Assembly (NCBI GenBank): GCA_964568955.1 | Contig: CAZMSM010000001.1 | Coordinates: 62,001 to 126,000, forward strand | DNA: 64,000 nt | Direction: 5' to 3' | Source of the DNA: UBA1447 sp964568955 | GTDB taxonomy: Bacteria; Bacillota; Clostridia; Oscillospirales; Acutalibacteraceae | In this document: positions 42,746 to 52,318 of the stretch, piece after piece | Numbering within the stretch: position 1 is the stretch's first letter | Layout of the letters: every line of letters begins with the position of its first letter | Notes under the pieces: generated by a model | Told to the model about the DNA's origin: nothing | Databases searched by the model: none | What the model saw: the letters and a program-made list of their open reading frames with translations, nothing else | Translations under genes and position numbers: made by a program

Positions 42746-44977
42746 ATGCCGCGCCCTTTTGCCGTAGTTGGCATAACCTACTTTATTACGCTTATTGTTT
42801 TGTTGCGTGTAAGTGAAAATATTGCAGCGGTTATTCTGATTGCTTCGCTCCTTGCGTTAGTCCCACTGTTGTTGGTCAAAAGCTTGAGGGAAAGTGCTGT
42901 TTTCCCTTCGGCTTGTATAAGTGTGGCAGTTGCCGCCGGCCTATTTCTTGCCACAAATGAGTATATGTATAAACCGGCAATCTCACTCTCGGGGTCGACG
43001 GTTACCTTTACCGGAGTTGTTACGGAAAAGCCGATTTTCGAAAATGATCGTTATTACTATTTGGTGAAAACAGAAAAAGTTGACAGTGAAAACTTAAAAG
43101 TGAAAATTCGTTTTTCAAGTAAGACGGCTTTAGACGTTGCAGCGTACGAGAAAATAACAGTGGATGCCCTTGTCTATACCCTCGGCGAAAATAATGAAGA
43201 TTCACTCAGATATTATAAATCGACCGGCGTCTTTCTTGGTGCATACTCTCTGAGTGAAGATATTGCTGTACAAGACACTGTCGAAAAACCTGTCATGTAC
43301 TACGTCTACCAACTTAAACAAAGCCTTACCCAAAGCATACTTAAGGTATTGCCGAACGAAAACGGCGGGTTAATTGTTGCCCTGCTCTTTGGCAACAAAT
43401 CGTATTTGTCCGATGATGCAATATCAAACTTCAGAACAATCGGCATTTCACACATCACTGCCGTAAGCGGTTTGCATTTATCGGTATTGTTGCTCGTTTG
43501 TTTAAATATTTTTGAAAGGTTTAAGGTAGGCAAGCGGACGGCAGCACTGTTTTCAGTTGCTTTTATTCTATTGTTTATGGCACTTGCAGGGTTTTCGTTT
43601 TCAGTATTAAGGGCAGGTTTCATGCTACTTGTTATGCTGGCGGGTAAACTGTTAAACCGCGAAGCAGACTCCATAAACTCAATCGGCTTTGCTGTATTGC
43701 TCATTACACTGGCAAACCCATTTGCTGCAGGTTATATAGGTTTACAGCTGTCTTTTTTTGCGACACTTGGTATCGTTACAATACAAAAAAAGATGATGGT
43801 ATCGTGCGATAAAATCCTTGTATGGATTAAAGATTCATACGTTAAAAAAACATTGCGTTCAGTTGTAGACACGGTGATGATAACCGTTGCGGCAACCGTC
43901 TTTATATTGCCGGTATCGCTCGTTTACTTTGGCCGATTGTCCTTGATATCTATCCTATCAAATTTACTGCTGGTTTTTGGTGCGAGCGCAACAATGGTAC
44001 TTGGCGGACTTGCCGCAATTTGCTTTCAAGTCCCCGGTGCAAACGTTGTGGCTTACCCACTTTCGTACGTCGCAGGGCTATTTGCAAAATCAATAATCAA
44101 AGGGGCTGAAGTTTTAGCAAAAATTCCTTTTGCCAGCATCAACATTGATGAAAAATTCGTTTATATATGGCTATCATCGTCTTTAGTTATTTTCGCTCTT
44201 TCGTTGTTGTTGTATAAAAAGAGTAACAGGAGTAATGCCGGTCTAACGGGAATCCTTTGCTTGTTTACCCTTTTTGTAGCGGTTATTTCAAACTCATTAT
44301 ATAATAAGGATATGGTAAAAGTAACGGTTATGGACGCAGGCAATGTTAGTGCATGCATCATTTCAAATCGACACAAAGCAGCCTTAATAGGATGCGGCGG
44401 CGATCAATATGTATCGAATCGGATTATTAATCTACTGGAAGAAAAGGATATTGATACGGTTAATTACTTACTTATTCCCAGAACGGCGGATACCGAGTCC
44501 AAAGCAGCATATGATATTATGAGTACATATAAACCCGGGATGACCATAGTGCCGGAATTAAATTACGCGCTTGAATTCCTCGAAAAGTCAGATTCGGTGA
44601 CGATTACCGGAAAATCATCCTCGCAACTATGGGAAAACGCCAATGTCACCTATTTGAACAATGAGGATTTGAGTTGTGCCTATGCAGATATCTCGGGAGT
44701 AAAAATATTGTTTATATTTTACCCCGGATGCAATATTGATTTAATCCCAAAAAGCTGGAAAAAAGCAGATGTTTTGATTTGCAGGTCAAAAACACCTTAC
44801 GATTTAGACCTAACACAATTCAAGACAGTTGTCATCAGCACCGACCAAACCTTGTCGTTAAGCGAAGACAAGCACGACAAAAGCTTGGATTGTAATTCGT
44901 ATTCTACCGGCGGGCGAGGTAATATTGTTATTGAAATAAGAAAGACTTCGGCTTTCTCAATAAGGAGGGAGAGGTAA
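42746..44977 (+). CDS. comEC: ComEC/Rec2-type DNA uptake channel protein with degenerate MBL domain
   Basis: A 743-residue membrane protein. Three N-terminal helices precede an OB-like extracytoplasmic domain (TFTGVVTEKP). The Competence domain follows, with multiple helices and the ITAVSGLHLSVLLL block. The C-terminal 200 residues have the ComEC MBL position (VTVMDAGNVSACII), but the metal motif normally HxDADH reads P578-R-T-A-D-T-E, so nuclease activity there is probably lost. ComEC carries single-stranded DNA across the membrane in transformation. holA starts on the base after its stop codon. Confidence 0.92.
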   Translation: MPRPFAVVGITYFITLIVLLRVSENIAAVILIASLLALVPLLLVKSLRESAVFPSACISVAVAAGLFLATNEYMYKPAISLSGSTVTFTGVVTEKPIFENDRYYYLVKTEKVDSENLKVKIRFSSKTALDVAAYEKITVDALVYTLGENNEDSLRYYKSTGVFLGAYSLSEDIAVQDTVEKPVMYYVYQLKQSLTQSILKVLPNENGGLIVALLFGNKSYLSDDAISNFRTIGISHITAVSGLHLSVLLLVCLNIFERFKVGKRTAALFSVAFILLFMALAGFSFSVLRAGFMLLVMLAGKLLNREADSINSIGFAVLLITLANPFAAGYIGLQLSFFATLGIVTIQKKMMVSCDKILVWIKDSYVKKTLRSVVDTVMITVAATVFILPVSLVYFGRLSLISILSNLLLVFGASATMVLGGLAAICFQVPGANVVAYPLSYVAGLFAKSIIKGAEVLAKIPFASINIDEKFVYIWLSSSLVIFALSLLLYKKSNRSNAGLTGILCLFTLFVAVISNSLYNKDMVKVTVMDAGNVSACIISNRHKAALIGCGGDQYVSNRIINLLEEKDIDTVNYLLIPRTADTESKAAYDIMSTYKPGMTIVPELNYALEFLEKSDSVTITGKSSSQLWENANVTYLNNEDLSCAYADISGVKILFIFYPGCNIDLIPKSWKKADVLICRSKTPYDLDLTQFKTVVISTDQTLSLSEDKHDKSLDCNSYSTGGRGNIVIEIRKTSAFSIRRER

Positions 44978-46132
44978 GTGAATAAAAAAAATCAAGGGAG
45001 AATATTAAACGAAAAAGATGTGCGAAGCTTATTAAAAGAAGAAAAATCCGGCGGTTTATATTTTATATTTGGCAACGAGAACTTTTTAAAAATCTTTTAT
45101 GCGGATGAAATTGCAAAAAAAGCAGTCGGCAAAGATTTTGAGGATTTCAACTTGCATCGATTAGATGGAGAGAATACAACTATTCAAATGTTAAAGGATG
45201 CTGTAGAGGCTTTGCCGATGCTTTCTGACTATACATGTGTACTGGTTGATGATTTTCCGATTTTTGGTATGGATTCACAAGAAGCTGATAACTTAATGGC
45301 TGTGCTGAGCGATGTGCCGCCTAGTTGCTATTTGATTTTTCTGATGACATCAATCGAGAAAAAAGTCAAAAAGGCAAAGAAGGATACCGAAAAAACACAG
45401 GACGAAGGCAACGAAAGTGAAAAGACTGATTCAAATCAGGGCGAAGCACTTTCAACAGTCACGGTGAAGCCTGCCATCTGGGACGATATTCTGGCCATAG
45501 CTCAAAGTAACGGCTTTGCTATTGAGATAAATAAAAGAAGCCTCAGCGAGCTGATTACTTTGCTGATGAAAGGTGCCGCCGGCAGGGGTAAAACCATTGA
45601 CGAAAAAACAGCGAGGTATTTTGTCGAAAGTGTCGGCGACGACATTGCGAATTTGCAAAACGAACTGGATAAAATATGTGCTTTTGTAAAACATGATAGA
45701 ATAACCGAAAAAGACATTGATCTAATTGCGGTAAAAACGGTTGAAGCTAGGATTTATGACATGGCAAAACATTTGATTGCTAAAAACAATGATGAAGCTT
45801 TCGGTATATTAGACACACTGATTTCACAAAAAGTTGAACCGATTCTTGTTATGGGTACGCTGATTTCACCCTTTGTAGACATGTATAGGATGAAAGCCGC
45901 AATACTTGCCGGTCATCGCCCCGATGACGTTGCAAAATATTATAACTATACGAAAAAAATGTTCGTGTTTGGGAATATGACCAGGCTAATACGTAACCTT
46001 TCGATCAATCAACTAGACATTTGTTTGAATGTTTTAAATGATGCAGATGCTGCTATCAAGAGTTGGTCTCTTGAACCAAGGTTGATTATTGAAGAAACCA
46101 TGACAAGGATAGCCAACGTTATGTCAACATAA
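44978..46132 (+). CDS. holA: DNA polymerase III subunit delta
   Basis: HolA is the wrench of the clamp loader that opens the beta sliding clamp. The 384-residue protein has the N-terminal SGGLYFIFGNENFL block, the clamp-binding region, and the C-terminal block with NLQNELDKICAF and KVEPILVMGTLISPF. A charged low-complexity insert (about residues 128-165, Lys/Glu/Asp-rich) separates the front of the AAA-like domain from the rest. The start is GTG after GGAGGGAGAGG, directly following comEC, the usual comEC-holA order. Confidence 0.93.
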   Translation: MNKKNQGRILNEKDVRSLLKEEKSGGLYFIFGNENFLKIFYADEIAKKAVGKDFEDFNLHRLDGENTTIQMLKDAVEALPMLSDYTCVLVDDFPIFGMDSQEADNLMAVLSDVPPSCYLIFLMTSIEKKVKKAKKDTEKTQDEGNESEKTDSNQGEALSTVTVKPAIWDDILAIAQSNGFAIEINKRSLSELITLLMKGAAGRGKTIDEKTARYFVESVGDDIANLQNELDKICAFVKHDRITEKDIDLIAVKTVEARIYDMAKHLIAKNNDEAFGILDTLISQKVEPILVMGTLISPFVDMYRMKAAILAGHRPDDVAKYYNYTKKMFVFGNMTRLIRNLSINQLDICLNVLNDADAAIKSWSLEPRLIIEETMTRIANVMST

Positions 46133-46203
46133 TAACTCTATTTCGAATCAAGACAATGGAACAGCTTGTTCGACTCCTTCAGATGTTCAGATTGGTGGAA
46201 GCA

Positions 46204-46830
46204 ATGATTAAAATAAAACAAGCGGTCATCGTTGAAGGCAAGTACGATAAGATAAAACTATCGTCTATCGTCGATGCGGTTATCATAGAAACAGACGGTT
46301 TTAAAATCTTCAAAGATAAAGAAAAACAAAAACTGATACGAAAACTGGCGGATACATGTGGCATACTGATAATAACCGACAGCGATCGCGCAGGTTTTAA
46401 AATCCGTTCCTTTCTTTGCGGTACAATACCAAACGAAAACATATATCACGCTTATATACCGGACATACTTGGCAAGGAGAAAAGAAAAACGTCACCTTCA
46501 AAAGAAGGCAAACTTGGCCTTGAAGGCGTTGCACCGGCCATTATTGTTGATGCACTGACACAAGCGGGGATTCTGTTTGAACATGCGAAGCAAACAAGCA
46601 TAAAGATTTCAAAAAATGACTTTTATGAAGACGGAATAACCGGTAAAAAAAACAGCAGACAGCTAAAAGCTTTGTTATTAAAATATCTTGATTTGCCTGC
46701 AAGACTATCGACAAGCTCACTTTTGAAAATTATCAACTTATTTGTTACATATGATGAATATAAGGATGCAATAAACATTTGTGTCACTCAAAAGGAGGAT
46801 TTTGATGATAAGAATAGGACAAGGCTATGA
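46204..46830 (+). CDS. rnmV: Ribonuclease M5 (5S rRNA maturation)
   Basis: A 208-residue Toprim-domain RNase that trims 5S rRNA precursor. The Toprim Glu is in VIVEGKYDKIKLSS and the Asp pair in ITDSDRAGF; EGVAPAIIVDAL and the C-terminal DUF4093 region follow. ATG at 46204 gives the N-terminus seen in family members (MIKIKQAVIVEGKYD), whereas the in-frame ATG at 46156 lacks a ribosome binding site. Its last 26 bases overlap ispF. In Bacillus rnmV is paired with ksgA; here it is not. Confidence 0.92.
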   Translation: MIKIKQAVIVEGKYDKIKLSSIVDAVIIETDGFKIFKDKEKQKLIRKLADTCGILIITDSDRAGFKIRSFLCGTIPNENIYHAYIPDILGKEKRKTSPSKEGKLGLEGVAPAIIVDALTQAGILFEHAKQTSIKISKNDFYEDGITGKKNSRQLKALLLKYLDLPARLSTSSLLKIINLFVTYDEYKDAINICVTQKEDFDDKNRTRL

Positions 46831-47287
46831 TGTGCATCGTCTTTGTGAAAACAGAAGGCTTATAATCGGCGGCGTAGATATCCCTTATGCAAAAGGGCTG
46901 TTGGGGCATTCCGATGCAGATGTTTTGCTGCATGCGATTTCGGACGCGCTATTGGGTGCAGCGGCTATGGGTGATATCGGGCAATTGTTTCCGGACACCG
47001 ATTGCCGTTATAAAGACGCAAACAGTGTGGAGTTGTTGGAAGCTGTTGTGAAAAAATTAAATACATCGGGTTTTACAATAATTAATATCGATTCAACAAT
47101 TATGGCAGAGGAGCCGAAACTTATGCCTTTTATCACTTTGATGAGAAAAAACATTGCCGTAGCGTGTGGGCTAGAACCGGATTTGGTCAGTGTAAAAGCA
47201 ACAACCGAGGAAGGGCTTGGCTTTGTTGGCCGAGGTGATGGAATTGCAGCAAGTGCTGTATGTCTTCTTGAAACACACCCGGCATAA
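46805..47287 (+). CDS. ispF: 2-C-methyl-D-erythritol 2,4-cyclodiphosphate synthase
   Basis: IspF is the fifth enzyme of the MEP isoprenoid pathway, forming MEcPP with release of CMP. The 160-residue protein has the zinc motif DVHRL, the GHSDADVLLHAISDALLGA block, LFPDTD and the C-terminal TTEEGLGFVGRGDGIAA. ATG at 46805 has AAGGAGG 6 bases upstream, inside the end of rnmV. No other MEP gene is in the window; ispD is often its neighbour elsewhere but is absent here. Confidence 0.97.
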   Translation: MIRIGQGYDVHRLCENRRLIIGGVDIPYAKGLLGHSDADVLLHAISDALLGAAAMGDIGQLFPDTDCRYKDANSVELLEAVVKKLNTSGFTIINIDSTIMAEEPKLMPFITLMRKNIAVACGLEPDLVSVKATTEEGLGFVGRGDGIAASAVCLLETHPA

Positions 47288-47321
47288 CTTGTTAACTTTT
47301 CGTAAACTATCCCGAAGAAAA

Positions 47322-47350
47322 TTGTGCGAATCCCGGATAAGTGGTAAAAT
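47322..47350 (+). promoter_or_regulatory. Sigma-A promoter for cdaA-cdaR
   Basis: TTGTGC (47322-47327), a 17-base spacer and TAAAAT (47345-47350) with TG at the extended -10 position; about 73 bases before the cdaA start. Confidence 0.6.
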
Positions 47351-47422
47351 ATAGTAATAACGATTCTATTAAAAACAAATTGCGATTTATAAGACTAAAT
47401 ATTGTTGAAGCGAGGTATTACC

Positions 47423-48310
47423 ATGCCATTTATGGAAAGAATTACAACTTTCTGGAATCAAATATCGACCATATTTCTAGCGTTTAAAATTCCTGATTTA
47501 TTAGATATTTGTTTGGTGGCCTTTGTTTTATATGCTCTTATTAAACTTATCAGAGAAACAAGAGCGTTTCAACTGGCAAAAGGCTTTATACTGTTGGGAA
47601 TTGCATATATATTTATAACTGCTTTCAATATGCAAGCAAGCAGTTTTATTTTTCATAGACTGTTTTCCGATTTTATTATTCTGATCATTATATTATTTCA
47701 GCCGGAGATCAGGCATGCGCTTGAAAGTGTTGGCGGTAGTACTATACCAAGGTTCGGGCTATTTTCAGGTTCTAAAAGCGAAAACATTGTCAAAAATGAA
47801 ATAATTAAAACGGCGATTAACGATATATGTAAAGCATGTAATGACTTTTCACAAAAAAAGATAGGGGCGATTATTGCGTTTGAAAAGGATACCCTGCTTG
47901 GGGATGCAATAAATACCGGAACAGCTATAGATGCGTCTGTATCAAAAGAACTCATCGGCAACATCTTTTTTCCTATGTCACCACTCCACGATGGGGCAAC
48001 GATCATCAGAAACGGGCGGGTTATCGCCGCCGGGTGCATCTTGCCACTCACACAAAACCAGACGATTAGCCGCGATTTGGGGACAAGGCATCGCGCGGCT
48101 CTGGGTTTGAGCGAAGAAAGTGATGCCGTTGTAGTCGTGGTATCGGAAGAAACCGGGTGTATTTCGATAGCAAAGAAAGGCTTGCTTGAAAGAGATATGT
48201 CGGAATCTGTGCTCAGAGAAAAACTAAACAATTCTTTGCTTTTAGATGCAAACCGGAACGAAAAAGACCCTGGTATGATTAAGAAACTATTCGGGGGGCT
48301 AAAAAAGTGA
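47423..48310 (+). CDS. cdaA: Membrane diadenylate cyclase CdaA
   Basis: CdaA makes cyclic di-AMP from two ATP, controlling potassium, osmolyte and wall homeostasis. The 295-residue protein has three N-terminal transmembrane helices and a DAC domain with D190-G-A (HDGATIIRNG) and R222-H-R (GTRHRAALG), both intact. ATG at 47423 is preferred over a TTG at 47402 because GAGG lies 7 bases before it. Its end overlaps cdaR by 4 bases. The glmM gene that usually follows cdaR is replaced by yqhQ. Confidence 0.96.
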   Translation: MPFMERITTFWNQISTIFLAFKIPDLLDICLVAFVLYALIKLIRETRAFQLAKGFILLGIAYIFITAFNMQASSFIFHRLFSDFIILIIILFQPEIRHALESVGGSTIPRFGLFSGSKSENIVKNEIIKTAINDICKACNDFSQKKIGAIIAFEKDTLLGDAINTGTAIDASVSKELIGNIFFPMSPLHDGATIIRNGRVIAAGCILPLTQNQTISRDLGTRHRAALGLSEESDAVVVVVSEETGCISIAKKGLLERDMSESVLREKLNNSLLLDANRNEKDPGMIKKLFGGLKK

Positions 48311-49596
48311 GAAATAGAAGTTTTTCGTTTAGTAATCTTTTTTATAACAACAGATTTGTTATGTCCTTTTCCTTGATTGCGGCTGTTATTATCTGGTTAA
48401 TTGTGGCCATTCAGTTCAGCCCCCAAGATGAAAGGGTTGTAAAAGATGTCCCTGTAAAAATTAATATGTCAAGCAATATTGAAACGTTTGATCTGCAACT
48501 ATTCGGTATTACCGAATTTAAAGTGGATGTGATTGTTTCAGGTAAACGTTATATCGTGTCCTCCAACAATCTTTCGGCAGACGATTTTATCGTAACGGCT
48601 AACACCAATTATGTTAACTCGGCCGGAAAGTATTCTCTTAAGCTTGATGTGAAAAGGAAATCACCGGATTCGGATTTCGAAATATTAAAAGTATCAAGCG
48701 AAAACATTGAAGTGTATTTTGACACCTTTCAAGAGAGTGAGTTCGCACTGGAACCCGAAATTATCTCTTTAGGCGATATTATCCCGAAAGGCTATTTCAG
48801 GGACACCGAAATTCTTTCTGCGAAAACTGTTACGGTTTCCGGCCCTGCGACTGAGGTTAATAAAATCAATAAGGTCTATGCTCGGATTACCGTTGACGGC
48901 GTATTGACGGCAACTAAAACCTATAAAGCAGACATTATTCCCTTGGCAGAGTATGGAAGTGTGCCGAGATATTTGTCGATTAACAACGGCAACGCCGACA
49001 TTGCAGTTACCTTGCCAATATATAAGATAGCTGAACTTCCGGTGACTGTCACCTATAAAAACAGCCCGGCCTACTATTTGGCAAATCCATTGCTATCCTC
49101 CTTTAGCCCATCAAAAGCAACATTCGGTGTTGACGAAACCATTTTGGAGGGTATGAAGCAAGCGAACATAATGACCGTAGATTTCAGCACCATAAAATCG
49201 GGTAAGAATATATTTGTCGTTAAAAGCGATAGTATTGAAAACATCAAAGTTATTGATAAGACGGAAGAATTCAAGGTAACGATTGACGCTAGCGGCTTGA
49301 CTGAAAAGAAACTTTCCGTGCCCGCAAGCAACGTTTCACTTTCAAATATAAACAATGAAAATACGGTGACTTTACTAAGCGTGAACATTCCGAATGTGGT
49401 GGTTGTTGGGAACAAAACGGCGCTTGAAACAATCTCCTCTGAGAATGTTTTTGCAGATATTGATTTTAATAACATGGTTTTGGACAACGGAATCGTTAAA
49501 ATGCCTGCGAGGCTCTATCTTAAAGACCGTGACGACTGTTGGGTTTACGGGCAATATCTATTAGAAGTTAATGTTGTGCGTAAGACAGCAGTTTGA
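48307..49596 (+). CDS. cdaR: CdaA regulatory protein CdaR (YbbR-domain protein)
   Basis: A 429-residue extracytoplasmic regulator with one N-terminal membrane helix (about residues 18-37) and about four YbbR repeats, seen as recurring VKDVPVKI-, VSGPATEV- and ITVDG-like strands. It binds and adjusts CdaA. The start is GTG, overlapping the cdaA stop. The pairing with cdaA makes the assignment firm. Confidence 0.94.
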   Translation: MRNRSFSFSNLFYNNRFVMSFSLIAAVIIWLIVAIQFSPQDERVVKDVPVKINMSSNIETFDLQLFGITEFKVDVIVSGKRYIVSSNNLSADDFIVTANTNYVNSAGKYSLKLDVKRKSPDSDFEILKVSSENIEVYFDTFQESEFALEPEIISLGDIIPKGYFRDTEILSAKTVTVSGPATEVNKINKVYARITVDGVLTATKTYKADIIPLAEYGSVPRYLSINNGNADIAVTLPIYKIAELPVTVTYKNSPAYYLANPLLSSFSPSKATFGVDETILEGMKQANIMTVDFSTIKSGKNIFVVKSDSIENIKVIDKTEEFKVTIDASGLTEKKLSVPASNVSLSNINNENTVTLLSVNIPNVVVVGNKTALETISSENVFADIDFNNMVLDNGIVKMPARLYLKDRDDCWVYGQYLLEVNVVRKTAV

Positions 49597-49619
49597 TAAA
49601 AGTACGAGTGTTATAGAAA

Positions 49620-50702
49620 GTGGTGATGAAATTGAAAAAAAATAAAAACAAGCCTCCGGTTAGTGTCGGCGGCCAGGCCCTCATGGAAGGCATTATGATG
49701 CGCGGTCCGGGCGGTCTCGCTATGTCCTTGCGCTTACCCGACGGAAGCATTGAGACCACAAAGCGAACCGTGAAGCAGCTGAAAGATAAAAACAAAATAT
49801 TCGGATGGCCCCTTATAAGAGGTGTTGTTGGTTTTATTGAATCGATGATTTTGGGCTATAAGTGCTTGATGGAATCGGCTGAAAAAACCGGGTTCGACGC
49901 TGTCGAAGAAGAAGAGATGTCTAAACTTGATATCTGGCTAACGAAACATCTTGGTAAAAAAATGATGTCCGTTATCGGCGCAATTTCCGCTGTATTGGGT
50001 TTTGGGCTTGCATTTTTGCTTTTCTTCTGGTTCCCGAGTGCCATCTTTGACTTCTTAAATGCCACTTTTAAAGAAGTGCTGACAAATTGGCGCGCTGTTA
50101 TTGAAGGTGTTGTACGCGTATCTATTTTTATTCTTTACATGGCGGCGGTGGCACAACTAAAGGATATAAAGAGACTCTATATGTACCACGGTGCGGAACA
50201 TAAGTCTATTTTTTGTTTTGAAAACGGTGAAGAGCTTACCGTTGAAAACGTTCGAAAACAAAAGCGTTTTCATCCCCGGTGCGGTACAAGTTTTATTTTT
50301 GTTATGATTATTCTGAGTATACTGACTTCCTCCGTAATAGCCATTGCTTTCCCAATAATTACGCAAACAAGATGGATTTGGTTGCTTGTTAAGTTGTCAC
50401 TAATGCCGGTTATTATGAGTATTGGCTACGAGTTTATCAAGTATGCCGGTTGTCATCAAAATATTTTAGTGAAAATCCTTTCGGCCCCGGGGCTATGGAT
50501 GCAACGTATTACGACAAAAGAACCTACAGATGATATTATTGAAGTCGGAATCGCAGCGTTAAAAGCTGTCTTGTTGACAGAAAACTTTGAAACTGTGCAC
50601 GAACAAGTTGTTCCTGCAACACAGAGTGATCAAGAACCGGAGAGTTTAAGTTATGAAGCAAGCCCGGTCGAGACAAGCTTGAGCACTGAAAACGTCGGAT
50701 GA
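49620..50702 (+). CDS. yqhQ: DUF1385 membrane protein (YqhQ family)
   Basis: A 360-residue membrane protein. The DUF1385 signatures are GGQALMEGIMMRGP near the N-terminus, MYHGAEHKSI and RFHPRCGTSF, with about five membrane helices and an acidic C-terminal tail. Its biochemical role is unknown. GTG at 49620 and ATG at 49626 are both close to the AAAGTGGTG site, so the start is uncertain by two codons. It overlaps prmC by 4 bases; yqhQ-prmC adjacency is common in Clostridia, where prfA often follows, but prfA is absent here. Confidence 0.92.
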   Translation: MVMKLKKNKNKPPVSVGGQALMEGIMMRGPGGLAMSLRLPDGSIETTKRTVKQLKDKNKIFGWPLIRGVVGFIESMILGYKCLMESAEKTGFDAVEEEEMSKLDIWLTKHLGKKMMSVIGAISAVLGFGLAFLLFFWFPSAIFDFLNATFKEVLTNWRAVIEGVVRVSIFILYMAAVAQLKDIKRLYMYHGAEHKSIFCFENGEELTVENVRKQKRFHPRCGTSFIFVMIILSILTSSVIAIAFPIITQTRWIWLLVKLSLMPVIMSIGYEFIKYAGCHQNILVKILSAPGLWMQRITTKEPTDDIIEVGIAALKAVLLTENFETVHEQVVPATQSDQEPESLSYEASPVETSLSTENVG

Positions 50703-51565
50703 AAATTTCCGACTTAATCCATTATGGCAAGAACATGCTCGAACAATCAAACAAAGAAAATGCTTTGTTTGATACACTTTGTCTTATTGAACAAGCAACG
50801 AGCTTTACCAAGACTGCTCTCTATCTAAACGCCGATAAAGAGGTTGACAAAGCGACGGAGTGTGTTTTTAAGGCTAATATTCAAAAAAGAATGCTTGGAG
50901 AACCGTTGCAATATATATTGGGCACATGGGAATTTATGGGGATGGATTTCGCAGTCGGTCCAGGTGTTTTGATTCCGCGCCCCGAAACAGAGATTCTCGT
51001 TGAGTTGGCTATCGAAGAACTCGGCAAGAGGAAAAATAATCCTGTAGTTTTTGATTTGTGTGCAGGAACGGGATGTATAGGGCTTAGCGTTGCCAAACTG
51101 TGTACGAACGCAAACGTATATCTTATCGAAAAATCACCCCAAGCACTTGAATATCTTGTTAGAAATAACAACAGTTTTCAACTGGACAACACGACCATCG
51201 TAGCCGGTGACATATTAAAGAGTTTCCAATTATTTGAGTTGCCAAAGCCCGACATCATCCTGTCAAACCCTCCTTATGTCACTACAGCCGAGATAGAAGG
51301 CTTACAACTTGAGCTAGGCTTTGAACCCCATAACGCACTTGACGGGGGGCATGATGGGCTTGATTTTTACAGGGTGATAAATGAGCACTGGAGTCCTTAT
51401 TTAAAAGCGGGAGGAATGCTAGCCGTTGAATGCGGTGAAACGCAAGCAGAAATGATATCCGAGTTATTTTTACGAGCAAATAATCAAGTATCCCTAATGT
51501 GCGACTATAACAAAGTCAAAAGATTTATGCTAATGAAAAACGAAGGTGAAATCTCCCTTTCTTAA
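50699..51565 (+). CDS. prmC: Peptide chain release factor N5-glutamine methyltransferase
   Basis: PrmC methylates the GGQ glutamine of release factors 1 and 2. The 288-residue enzyme has an N-terminal helical domain, a SAM-binding loop (DLCAGTGCIGLS) and the catalytic NPPYV in ILSNPPYVT. Its ATG overlaps the yqhQ stop. RF genes themselves are not in the window. Confidence 0.96.
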   Translation: MKISDLIHYGKNMLEQSNKENALFDTLCLIEQATSFTKTALYLNADKEVDKATECVFKANIQKRMLGEPLQYILGTWEFMGMDFAVGPGVLIPRPETEILVELAIEELGKRKNNPVVFDLCAGTGCIGLSVAKLCTNANVYLIEKSPQALEYLVRNNNSFQLDNTTIVAGDILKSFQLFELPKPDIILSNPPYVTTAEIEGLQLELGFEPHNALDGGHDGLDFYRVINEHWSPYLKAGGMLAVECGETQAEMISELFLRANNQVSLMCDYNKVKRFMLMKNEGEISLS

Positions 51566-51571
51566 TTTGTG

Positions 51572-51598
51572 TTGACACAAACTTGATTTTAACATAAT
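51572..51598 (+). promoter_or_regulatory. Possible sigma-A promoter for the M50 peptidase-scpAB run
   Basis: A consensus TTGACA (51572-51577) followed by CATAAT (51593-51598), but with only 15 bases between. It is just after prmC and about 33 bases upstream of the peptidase start. Confidence 0.4.
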
Positions 51599-51631
51599 CT
51601 ATATACAATAAAGTAACAAGTTAAGGTATTG

Positions 51632-52306
51632 GTGAACAGAATGATTTTTGATATCCTAAGAAATGGATTTACAATACAAACATTTATTAACCTTCTCGTC
51701 AGAGTTTTTATTATTTTTTGCGTATTGCCTTTCCATGAATATGCCCATGCTCTTTTGGCAACAAAACAAGGGGATCCGACTGCGAAATTGAGCGGTCGGT
51801 TGACATTGAATCCTTTGGCCCACATTGACCCTATCGGTGCTTTAATGATATTTGTTGCCGGCTTTGGTTATGCCAAACCTGTTCCGGTCAATGTTAGGAA
51901 CTTTAAGGACCCCAAAAAAGGCATGGCAATCACGGCCCTCGCGGGGCCTATGTCAAATCTTATACTTGCCTTTATATCAATTATTCTTATGAACGCGATT
52001 GCCCTTATGAGCGGCGGAACAATGCTCCAAGTAACACTTCTTTTTTTCTATTATAATGCTGTTATTAATATAAATCTTGCCGTATTCAATCTCCTCCCCA
52101 TTCCGCCCCTTGATGGCTCTCGCTTGCTCGCAGTGGTATTACCGGATAAATATTATTACAAAGTGATGCAAAATGAGAGAATATTAATGATAGTGGTCCT
52201 CGTCTTGATTTTTACAGGTGTCATAACAAGACCCTTGTTATTTTTATCTGGAGCGGTGTATAGTGCTCTAAACGGGTTCGTAGGCTTCTTTTTCAACCTA
52301 TTTTAG
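51632..52306 (+). CDS. Site-2 protease-like M50 metallopeptidase (YwhC/Rip-type)
   Basis: A 224-residue intramembrane zinc peptidase of the M50B family. The zinc motif is H35-E36-x-x-H39 (FHEYAHA), and the second metal block is LLPIPPLDGSRLL. About six hydrophobic helices are seen, with no PDZ domain. The substrate is unknown; it may cleave membrane-bound regulators. Possible starts are TTG 51629, GTG 51632 (5 bases after AAGG) and ATG 51641. Its place just before scpA-scpB is widespread in Firmicutes. Confidence 0.92.
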   Translation: MNRMIFDILRNGFTIQTFINLLVRVFIIFCVLPFHEYAHALLATKQGDPTAKLSGRLTLNPLAHIDPIGALMIFVAGFGYAKPVPVNVRNFKDPKKGMAITALAGPMSNLILAFISIILMNAIALMSGGTMLQVTLLFFYYNAVININLAVFNLLPIPPLDGSRLLAVVLPDKYYYKVMQNERILMIVVLVLIFTGVITRPLLFLSGAVYSALNGFVGFFFNLF

Positions 52307-52318
52307 CGGAGGGTTTAA

